DNA of 64,000 nucleotides, from NCBI GenBank assembly GCA_037039685.1, contig JAWNGF010000002.1:6572001-6636000 (forward strand), written 5' to 3'. The translations under genes were made by a program, and so were the position numbers. The DNA is from Ceratobasidium sp. AG-K (lineage: Eukaryota > Basidiomycota > Agaricomycetes > Cantharellales > Ceratobasidiaceae). Below the pieces are notes generated by a model that saw nothing but the letters and a program-made list of their open reading frames with translations, had not been told where the DNA came from and did not search any database. How positions within the stretch are numbered: the first letter of the stretch is position 1; each line of letters opens with the position of its first letter. Below, one piece after another: positions 54,871 through 64,000 of the stretch.

Positions 54871-57143
54871 CTACAGTAGATGAAAGGCGGGAAGCAGAGG
54901 AGCCAGAGGGGTCGCAATTATAGCGCTGCTATATCCTTCGCGCATGTTCTCTCTAAGTTTACTAGCTAATGCTCCCGCGCAAGGCCATGTATTGCTCAAA
55001 GTAAGCAGCGCCCTAACGCATGCTCCAGCAGCCTCCCACCGGTGTGTGATCACTGAGGCACGACCGCATATATAGACTGCCTAGAAGCTTGTTAGCCAAT
55101 CAAATTGAAAATCCAACTAGGGACTTGCCTGAAAGGAGGTACGAGGAAAGAATCGAAGGCCATACTGGTTACTAAACAAGGTGACGAGGTAAAGGATCTG
55201 GCCCGTCGCGCATTCATAGGCCTGGGTAATTTCAGAGCTCATCTCAGGCTCTCTGTGAGGCAAGACGAGCTGAGGTAGGTTCAACTCGAGAACTGACCAC
55301 CAGTACCATATATGCAGACATAGCACGTGTGGAAGAGTTGGAGCGGAAGGGGCAGGAATGCAAAGGCAGCCAGGTAGTGTATTGAACCAGGCATCGAGTT
55401 GGGCCCTGCAGGAAATCATCAATGAGGTTTGGAAAGGAGCAAGGATAAACGGTACGTGCTGTATATTTGCCGTTCCAATATTTCGTTGAAGCCTAATATG
55501 AGCAGTCTCAATACGACGTGAAGCGGAATTCAGGTGCACTTACGTATTGTCAGTTATTTGCACAACAATCGCCAGGAGGGTACAGCTCCGAGTAAAGCAC
55601 TCCAAAAGAGACCTGCCGATATTTGTAGGCTCGCACCCAGCAATCATATTGTTGACATGACTGCCTAGCTCAGTAGTAGCGGGCCAATCGGTCGGCGACT
55701 GAGGAATATGTGTATCTGAAAATGACTTGTTGTCCAATGCCTATAATGGCTACTATCAGCCAGGGGCAAACACATTCAATAGGAAACTCGTCACCATGAG
55801 CGTATCTACGGAATTGCGCATTGGGTTAGCATACGAACGCGTGATAAAGCAATTATTGACTTTGAATAAATTTAGTCCAACGATACCATTTTTGAAAGGT
55901 CGAGTCAGGCGACTCGGATGCTACGAACCAGGTGAGTACACGGGATTGTTCGGGTGATTTACCCGGAGGCAGCTTACGATTGTGAGCGACTCGGGCGCTC
56001 ATCCCTGAAAGCAATTAGCAAAATCCGTTAATCACGCAATAAGCTCACCGAGATACATGCTACCGGCAAGATTTTGGCCAATGCCACGATGGTATTCGGA
56101 TAGTAGAGCCAATGAAATAGCTACGTGCGGCGCGGTATAATCCCCATCGTCGTCTAGCCATTGCTTGGCGTGAGCAGCGAAGCGGGCCCATGTTGCAAGA
56201 GCTCTGATTTCTGGGTCGTCTGAAAAGGCAGCTGCGAGAGCCAAGAGAGAACAATGTAACATGGGAGAGTAGTGCTCGACCTGGGCTTGACCCGGAGGAA
56301 GGACGTTCGAATGAAGCAGATCGCGTAGAAAGAGATTAGGGATGAGACCAAGCACCCAAGTAGTTCCATAGATGAAGCAACGCGATAAGATTGTGTCATG
56401 CTCATGTCGAGACATATTAACACCACCCAGAAGCGGCAAGTAGCGGTTCCATTCGCAGGCTAGGCTTGCTTGGACCTCGGGTGTCTGGTTCTCGGTAGGA
56501 ATAGATGTATCGATGTCGAATATGTATTGGTATAGCATGGGTCGCAGCTCCAGGGGTGCATTAGCCCAGACAGGGCAGGAGTCAAAATCGACGCTTGTCG
56601 GCTGAGATTCAACCAATTTAGTAACATACGTATACAAAACGGCAGTCTTGCCTGGCTTAAATCCCTCGATAGTGACTCCATGATAGGTTCTGGCGGCGTA
56701 TCCGCCCACAAGACCGGTGGACCACTCGTCGGGGTTGAACCCTGGGATAACTGCCCAATATTCGAGTCGAGCGATCGAAGTAGGGAAATCTCAGATTCGA
56801 GCATTTGAATCTTGACACGCAGGCCCTCGACATACTGATTCGAGGTTGGACGGCTCCCTTCTTCATTTCCCTCGGACCAGGTGCACTATCGGTTTCAGCG
56901 TAGGCGAAAAAAATGAACTAAAACGATGTACCTCGTGCCCCTATAAAACAGTAAGACAGATGCGACGAGAATAAAAGGTGGACGTACAGAATATAAACAC
57001 GCCCCGCAAACGGGATGTGCACCGTCACACTTGCAGCGCAGCCGTCGGCAGCTATTACACGCTCGACTTGTGTACGGTGTGCGACGACGACTAGAACCAG
57101 GGGACGGCTTATCCTGCATGATGGAGTGGGTCATCACTGGCAT
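54871..57143 (-). CDS. Zn2Cys6 transcription factor with fungal-specific middle domain
   Basis: This is a nuclear DNA-binding regulator of unknown target. The zinc cluster is complete only after splicing: exon 1 ends LYS at 56988, a 9-nt microexon (56932-56940) adds GHE, and exon 3 starts at 56885 with the sixth Cys. The spacing is C-X2-C-X6-C-X6-C-X2-C-X6-C, the canonical form. A short coiled coil follows (YVEGLRVKIQMLESEISLLR). The fungal_trans middle region follows (about 56620-56040, PMLHCSLLALAAAFSDDPEI ... SLALLSEYHRGIG). The C-terminal part is 55737-55540, 55539-55117 and a last exon ending at 54871. Several ATGs between 57119 and 57143 could be the start. The join between exon 3 and the middle region needs an intron with a weak donor (about 56680-56730) and may hide a frameshift. 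The intron pattern at 55740-56030 is uncertain. The gene may be intact or slightly damaged. Confidence 0.75.
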
Positions 57144-57428
57144 GTTCGAATCTGACGTGAAAGCCTTTTGAATTCCGTACAGGCCCTGTTTCTGATGATG
57201 ACATGGTGCGGTGCCACGCTTGAATGATGCCCGCTGGCAACCATACATACTAACGGTATTGCAAACTACGGCCGCACTAGGCACATACCGAACCGGCAGG
57301 GTCAGAAGGTCAGGACTAGATCCAGTTGGATGCGTGGTGTACTATGTGCATCAACTCTCGTAGCGAAGCGCCGGGGCTTGAGCCGAAACAATTCCGGTCC
57401 ATCGGATTCGATGACGCACGTGAGGTTA

Positions 57429-59045
57429 CAGTGGGCGCCAAATTGATTGCACCACGTGACCGAAAGTCGATTTTTGGGCGCTCTCAACAAAAATCGAAAA
57501 AGCTACGGGGTGCTCCGTAGCTCGGATTCGCTCAGGGGCACTCCTGAGGCTCCTCCAGCACTCCGGAGCGTTGTGATCACGTGCTCCAAAGCGCTCAAGG
57601 AGCTTAAGGAGTGCTCCCGAGCAAAACCGAGCTACGGAGCACCCCGTAGCTTTTCACATTTTCGCTGAGCTGGCTCTCCTCTCAAAGAACGCGCCAGCAG
57701 GGCTTGAGAATATTATAGTGTACATATGTAGTTGCAATCCATGTGCTGGTGCATTATTTAATAGGGTTGTCTGTCCCAAGGCCCTAGAGTGCTGAAACTG
57801 CGGGAAGGGTGATGGTGCAATAACTTTGGTCATGCATATAGGAGGGAGTGAATTGGTGTTTACCGAGTCAAACTGGGGACGTAAAAATTAAGTAAAGATG
57901 ATATTGTATTCAGCGTGAATTTAAGTACATTCTGTGCGGGTTCCGTAGGATTTAGTGCCCATTTGGGGGAGAGATGGATAAGTCAGTCTTCAGAATGTGC
58001 AGGCTTCCAGCACCCCAAGCTTGAGAGATCACATGGCATTATGATAATAGAAGATGTTTGAAACACCAGAAAGTATGCAATTGCATTATTGGAGCTACGA
58101 TTTCGGCCATTCTGGAAGTAGCAAAATGATAACAATTGAGAACATCGACACAGCACCAACTTTCCATTGCTTGTAAAGTACCTTCCAGGAGTGATCGGGA
58201 CTCGTCAACGTTGCGGTCTAATAGATCATATGGTATAATATATACATACTAGGACTCAAGTTATTTGGAGTGCGAGCGAGAGAACGGTACATTAAACACG
58301 CTCTCAACCTCAGGCCCGATGATCATGTGACTGATTGGTGAGAGCCTCAGACCCCAAAATTATGATGATCATTGGACTATTCACTCGCTCGCACTCCAAA
58401 TAACTTGAGTCCTAGTATGTATATATTATACCATATGATCTATTAGACCGCAACGTTGACGAGTCCCGATCACTCCTGGAAGGTACTTTACAAGCAATGG
58501 AAAGTTGGTGCTGTGTCGATGTTCTCAATTGTTATCATTTTGCTACTTCCAGAATGGCCGAATCGTAGCTCCAATAATGCAATTGCATACTTTCTGGTGT
58601 TTCAAACATCTTCTATTATCATAATGCCATGTGATCTCTCAAGCTTGGGGTGCTGGAAGCCTGCACATTCTGAAGACTGACTTATCCATCTCTCCCCCAA
58701 ATGGGCACTAAATCCTACGGAACCCGCACAGAATGTACTTAAATTCACGCTGAATACAATATCATCTTTACTTAATTTTTACGTCCCCAGTTTGACTCGG
58801 TAAACACCAATTCACTCCCTCCTATATGCATGACCAAAGTTATTGCACCATCACCCTTCCCGCAGTTTCAGCACTCTAGGGCCTTGGGACAGACAACCCT
58901 ATTAAATAATACACCAGCACATGGATTGCAACTACATATGTACACTATAATATTCTCAAGCCCTGCTGGCGCGTTCTTTGAGAGGAGAGCCAGCGCCCGA
59001 AAATCGACTTTCGGTCACGTGGTGCAATCAATTTGGCGCCCACTG
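57429..59045. mobile_element. Long fold-back (palindromic) DNA element
   Basis: The left arm (57429-58280, 663 bp after removing a nested insertion) and the right arm (58384-59045, 662 bp) are almost perfect reverse complements around a 103-bp loop (58281-58383). Termini are CAGTGGGCGCCAAATTGATT and its complement. The CAGTGG ends recall Tc1/mariner-pogo elements. The left flank is TA but the right flank is GA, so no clear target duplication remains. There is no ORF of note, so it is non-autonomous. In single strand it would form a hairpin of more than 600 bp. Confidence 0.9.
57483..57669. mobile_element. 187-bp palindromic MITE nested in the fold-back element
   Basis: It is absent from the right arm, which shows the empty site GGGCGCTGGCTCTCC. 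CT on each side is a likely 2-bp target duplication. It starts CTCAACAAAAATC and ends in the near complement. Terminal repeats of about 43 bp contain GCTACGGGGTGCTCCGTAGC, itself a small hairpin. Confidence 0.85.
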
Positions 59046-59114
59046 GATACTCATGCCCGAATACAGCAAAACCATCTACGCACCAAGGTCAGGTAACACA
59101 ATCAATGCAGCTGA

Positions 59115-59650
59115 TCAAAATGAATTAAAGAAACAAACGATGTAAATGAGATTATTATACACTCCGCTTTTCACCAGCGATCCTCCCAACGAAATACACA
59201 ACCACGCGTTAACGGCCAAACTTCGCGACACCCTTAGTTCTGGTTCATCAGCAAACTTATTGGTCGGCGACCACGTATTTCGAGTATACGCAATGCCGTA
59301 GCGCACGCCTCGAGATCCCCCCGCTCGTGGGCGACTACAAGGTATGGGTTCATACGTGGCGCACCTAGAAGCCCGTTCGCTCTAGCTCTCCGTTAAACCT
59401 GCGAACGCGCCTGCGAAAAGGTACATGAAAAACTCGAGGCAGTGTTGGGCACTGAACCAGATGAGGGTGAATAATTCGACTCGCCGCGCGGTTGTAGCTC
59501 TTGACTTGTTCAGGATCTCCCTGGACTCTGATGGGGGAGGCCAGACGAGTCGGGGTAGGTTCGAATGGTCCATAAAGCACGACTCGACAGCCAGAGGTCA
59601 AGACTGAATTCGGCTATATGACATCAGTACGCGGGTTGGCTAGGATAGGA
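59115..59650 (-). pseudogene. Fragment of a paralogous transcription factor
   Basis: The frame at 59382-59573 reads NLPRLVWPPPSESREILNKS and further, which aligns with NLPQLVLPHREPEMSSEITQ in the intact neighbour at about 55117-55270. No zinc cluster or other exons are seen nearby. It is probably the remains of a tandem copy cut off from its 5' part. Confidence 0.5.
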
Positions 59651-59967
59651 ACTCACGTTTTGATGTTCTCGAGCATCATCATCCACGCAGCCCGCGATCA
59701 AGCCTCAATATTGATCGGAGCACAACATCCATGATCATTTGAGCACTATGCGACACACACCCTCCATGATCTCTCTAATTTGGTCGACGGGGCGGTTATT
59801 GTCTTGGAGGAATATCCGCGTGACTCCCTCGCAACTTGGATTCACATGCATGTCTGAATTTACCACACACATCTACAGCACCAAAACGCAATCAACGCAA
59901 TTACAGTAGCCAAAACACAATTAAGACAGATTATAAGAAAAAAAAGAGGGGGGTATAGAAATAAAAA

Positions 59968-62900
59968 CTAGGCCGTCGCCCAATCCGAACTTCGACCGAA
60001 TAGCTCAATCGAGTGGTCGGCGCACCAAAAAATCTTTTCGGTCGTCGTTCGTCCGGTCCAGCTCAGCTGGTCTCGGAGCACCATGGCCTGTATCGAGTCA
60101 GTACAAGTAGAGGGCAAATCAAGCAACTAACCTGTTGTGCGCCAAACGGTCGCCACTCTTTGCCAAAACCATCTGGATTCTCCTCGAGCGCATCGACGAG
60201 CACGCCCACATCGTTCATCGCGCTCTGAATAACGCGCACCGCAGCAAGTGTGACGAGCTCCTTGCGCGTCGTGCGCGACGTGGGCGGAGGAAGCGACGTA
60301 TTGAGGATATTCGTCAATGCGGTGCGGGTCCCGACCAAGAGCTGGATCGCATGTCCAAAATCGCGTCGGCCAACAAAGACAATCGCGCGCATGATCATTT
60401 GGTGGCTGAGCAGCTCGGCTCGGCGGCGCACGATGCACGCGTCTGACCAGCCTGGGTTGGACTGGGGCGATGGAGGGTTGATTGCCAGGGTGAGGAGCAC
60501 GGGGTGCGCAAGGCGGGACACGGTCTTGCCCGCCGCGGGGTCGTAAAACGCGCCGTCGACCTCGAATACCGGCACTTCGTCGATCATGGCGTCCATCATG
60601 CCTTCGCCAAGTGCGGCGTCTGATAGCGAGAGGCCGTCGAGCCCGAGGCCCATGCGCTGGACAAACGCGTCGGTGGCGCTAATCGAGTCGGATTGGCCGT
60701 GGCCATGGTGGTGGCCCGAGGCGATTGGGGCGCGATTGTCGAGCTCGAGTTCGACAATCAGTTCCCGACGTTCGCCAAAGCGGAGTGCGTTGAGCGTGAC
60801 GTCGACGTCGAGCCCGTTGCTCGCGACGACGGCGCCGCCCACACCCGCGACCTTGCGAATCCGGAACCGACTCTCGTCGAGGACCTTGGCATGCATCCTG
60901 AGGTTCATGACGCCGATGGACATCATCCCGCCAACACACCCCGCAACGCAATCTTGAAGCTCGTACCAGTCGCGCACAAACGTGTAGCTCCCGCTGGTGG
61001 CGTTGCTAATGAGCCAGAGCGGACCCGGGTCGTGCGACTTGCCGAATCCAAAGCTGTGGATCGGCAGACTGGCCGCCTCGGTGCGGGCCATGAGCAAATC
61101 CATCTGGGGTTTCCGACTCGAGTCGCTCGCATCGCATACGAGAATCATACCCGAAATGGGATTCTTCTGTTTGCGCTGGAGGACAGAATCAAGACCGTGG
61201 TTGACGGCCGTGACCACATCGACAATCTCGTCCTTGCCCGTCTTGAGGCTAAAGTCGTCGACGGCCTCGTCGGGGGGAGAGGCCATGGATTCGACAAATG
61301 CGCTCAGGCGTGCGACGCTCCCCGGTCGACCGACATTCAGGAACGGAGTCTTGCGGACCCGCCCTGATTTACCCACTTGGAATGTGACGAGCGCCAAGCG
61401 ATCTCGTGGCCCTAGGCTAGCGACCAAAAAGTCGAGGGTGGTACGAATGACGCGCAATTTGAGTTGGGCGGTCGAGGCGTGGGCGGTGGGAGGGGGAAGC
61501 GAGATTACCGCAATCAGGTCGATCGGGGCGTGCGGCAGGGGCGGGAGCGCATTGCTCGGGCCGGTGCTCACGTGGGGCGAGACATGTGCAGACGCTAGGT
61601 AGTGGTGGGGCTCGGGAGACTTGGAGTATCCTGCGCCGCCGTAAGCAGACGAAGCCGTCGAGCTGACGGTCGAACGCTGACCTGAGTGCAACAAGGAATC
61701 TGCGCCGAGGCTAGAAGCAGTGGTTGCGGCGCTCCGGGCTCTTGCGGTCTTGGTGGCGCCGCTGGTCTGGGTTGAGCCACCGAATTCGGTGAGGTCTTGG
61801 ATGGCGACGTTGGCGGCTCGTTGGGTATTGACGAGGCCCTGGATGGTAGAGCGCCAGTTTTCGAGGGATGATCGGTCGCGGAAAATGAGGATAAACGACT
61901 CGAGGCGCTCGTCTTCCATGTCGATGGTGAGGCTGAGCTCGCCGGCGACGGACGTGTCGAGCAGGCGCTTGATGTGTCGAATGTAGATCCTCCCTTTGAG
62001 GCGCAGGACCGACTTGTTCGAGGAAAAGGCGGGGGACGATGCGCCAGAGGCGAGAGAGGCGACGTCGAACGAGTTGCTGGTTCCGGATGCGAGTAACCGA
62101 CCGAGGGATTTTTTCTTTTCCTCCAAGACGCAGATGATGGCCTCTTTGAACAGATAGACGTAGAATTCGCGCACGAGCGAGTCCCGCCTGACCGAGAGGA
62201 TATCGAACATCTGCAGGGCACCGAGGGCGGACATGGGATGGCCCTTCCAATCCACCAGTCTGTTTTGGAGATCTTCAGCCACACGTGCATAGGGCGAGTC
62301 GGCGGGGGGCGTGGGATTGTAGCTGTATGGCCCGGGAGCGTCGTCTGGGGGCGGGGGAGTGGCATATCGCTGCGAGGGAATGACAGGGCCGGGGACGGGG
62401 GCACTGCCACGGCGGCTGGGGAGTTCGACGGTGATGAGGCAGGTGATGCTCTGGCTGGGGTCGTGTGTGCGCGTAATGGCCGGAAACTCGGAGCGGACCG
62501 AGATGGCGGGGGCCACGACGTACTCGGATGCTTGCCCGCTGCCACCAGACCGGATGCTGGCGTTGCTCGCCTCGATCGGGTCGTCGTCGGATGGGTCGTG
62601 GGGGGCGGGTGTTGGCGCTGAGCGGGGGGTCGGTGTATATCGCGATGGCCCAGACTGCGTATCGCGTCCGGGAAATACACCGGCGGTGGCGTTTTTGTCG
62701 CCCATTCCAGTCAACGCCGCCAGTTCTGCGCTCGTTAGCAGTGTTGGTGGCCATGACGTCCCACTCACTGTTCGACTTGGCCCCGTCTCCATCTCCCACT
62801 CGGATTGGTTTGCGACACACGCCACATACGCCCAGGTTCTTGCGCGGCAGACCGGTGCGCGACGTGTTGAGCTGGCCATAGACGGCAGTAAAGCAGGCCT

Positions 62901-63194
62901 GCGACTGTCAGCAACACCAGAGAAAAAAAACAGCCAACTCACCTCGTGCAGAGCATGGCCACACTCGGGCACAATATGGGGTTTTTCCCCCGGGAGTCGA
63001 AATGAAAACGACAGCGACTCGCCGCAGATGATGCAGTCTTCGTCGCTGTCTGCCGCGGGGTCGTTGCGCACCACGGGAAGCGGGCCAGGCGTCATCGCTG
63101 CATCGCTGCAGGGAGGGCGCTCCGACGTGCTGTCTCTGCTGTGTGAAGCCCGCCCAGGGATCGTCGTAAGTCGAGCAAACAGTCCGTTGGCCAT
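59968..63194 (-). CDS. Ste5/Far1-like scaffold: RING-H2, PH and VWA domains
   Basis: The model is complement(join(59968..60087, 60132..62725, 62769..62898, 62943..63194)), 3096 nt and 1031 aa, with introns of 43-44 bp. ATG 63194 is the only in-frame ATG before the RING. The RING-H2 ligands are C54, C57, C78, H80, H83, C86, C109 and C112; intron 62899-62942 splits the finger between H83 and C86. A disordered Pro-rich linker follows, then a PH domain (about 290-430, R-rich RIYIRHIKRLLD segment and FRDRSSLENWRSTIQ helix) and a VWA domain (about 528-720). The VWA domain lacks the metal-binding DxSxS motif (VISLPPP instead). The tail ends IFWCADHSIELFGRSSD. This order is that of yeast Ste5 and Far1, which tether the pheromone MAPK cascade and cell-cycle arrest at the membrane. 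By analogy it should act in mating signalling. The sequence is GC-rich, giving many antisense shadow ORFs. A generic RING/VWA ubiquitin ligase is the alternative. Confidence 0.85.
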
Positions 63195-64000
63195 TGCTCC
63201 AACAACGCCGGAAATCCCTGACACTAGTCCGGATGCATCCGGCCCAACATCGGACCCCGCCCGGATGCACCGGATCACCCGCCCCCACGGCTTCTTCTGC
63301 GCCGCTGCGCGACATGTGCTGGCACTTCTAGCCCCAGATGTTTTACTTCTCAATTTTCAGCCTCCCGCTGCACCACCGCTGGGTTGAATACCGTTGACAT
63401 CTGTCCGCCTGTCAGCCAAAGTGGGCTTGGCCTATGGATTCGTCCGCGATCGGCATTTTGGCGGAGCTGCCTGCCACTGGATCCTGATCGACGCGCATAC
63501 AATCCCAAAATAGCGCCGGTAAAATCGCTCCGTTGTCCCCCACTCGCGACACAATTACCATGCCTCCAGTCATCGTCCTGGTAATTGCTTGCCCTTTGTA
63601 GTCTGTTCCGACTCAGGATGACGCTCCGAATCCAGTGGATTTGACTTGCGGCTCCGGCGACGACGGTCGACTCCCGGTTTGGTAATCTGTATTTCGCTTG
63701 CTTTGCGATCGGCGAGCTCGGTCCAGACTCATCTGTCAACCAGCATAACAACAAAATTTTACCTCCAGATGCAAGACCGTTGCCGAGCGTTCTCCTTCAG
63801 ATCATCCAGGGACGACTATAAAAGTTGATCATCAGACTCGTGAGCTTGACCATACCAAATACGGCTCGAGTACCAGGGTTACCCAATACTCCATACGACG
63901 AAGAGTGCAGGCTCGCTAGGAGTTTTAGTAACGGCGACAAGGAAGCTAGGTCCACGTGTCCGTTCCCAGTATGTGTGCACTGTACCCTTCAGTTACTGGT
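63195..64000. other. Upstream region of the Far1-like gene; no gene recognised
   Basis: A minus-strand ORF at 63350-63754 has no family features and lies where the promoter and 5' leader would be. No TATA box was identified. Confidence 0.4.

Noticed and set aside
60693..63387. Long plus-strand ORFs opposite the Far1-like gene
   Set aside because: They are antisense shadows of a GC-rich coding exon; the minus strand has the domains and splice sites.

Overview
The window looks like nuclear DNA of an agaricomycete fungus, most like Ceratobasidiaceae/Rhizoctonia. The reasons are many GT-AG introns of about 43-60 bp, a DUF6532-type gene, a KDZ (Kyakuja-Dileera-Zisupton) transposase, chromodomain Ty3/gypsy elements and a Ste5/Far1-like RING-PH-VWA scaffold gene. 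It is a host segment swollen by nested mobile DNA. No CRISPR, rRNA or tRNA gene was recognised.

Layout. At 0.7-3.7 kb (+) lies an eleven-exon DUF6532-type gene broken by a 35-bp tandem duplication. At 5.7-8.3 kb (-) lies a complete sixteen-exon secreted alpha-amylase (GH13 plus CBM20) in which two introns use GC donors. Two inverted repeats (9.4-10.9 kb and 53.1-54.4 kb) bracket the middle of the window. Between them, all on the minus strand, are a KDZ transposase (52.1-48.6 kb, one premature stop), a decayed unassigned segment, and an intact five-exon gene of unknown function (13.3-12.0 kb). I read this as one KDZ-type DNA transposon of roughly 12 kb with passenger genes.

That transposon was split by chromovirus A, which runs on the minus strand at 14947-48108 with 491-bp LTRs and target duplication CCACA. 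Element A is old and decayed: its LTRs differ, it has several in-frame stops, and three catalytic Asp residues read as Asn. Its primer-binding site is complementary to its own LTR, as in Tf1/sushi self-priming elements. Chromovirus B then inserted into the sixth codon of A's last ORF, with target duplication GAGCG. B is a pristine tandem array on the plus strand at 16538-41347: LTR, internal, LTR, internal, LTR. The LTRs are 1171 bp and each internal region is about 10.65 kb, encoding gag, pol and three extra ORFs. The order of events is therefore host DNA, KDZ element, A, then B.

Right of the inverted repeat are a Zn2Cys6 transcription factor gene (57.1-54.9 kb, -) and diverged fragments of paralogues on both sides of it. 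A 1.6-kb near-perfect fold-back element (57429-59045) carries its own nested 187-bp MITE. A complete four-exon Ste5/Far1-like gene (63194-59968, -) closes the window. Cytosine-deamination-type changes recur in the old elements, while B is almost free of CpG yet has open gag and pol frames.
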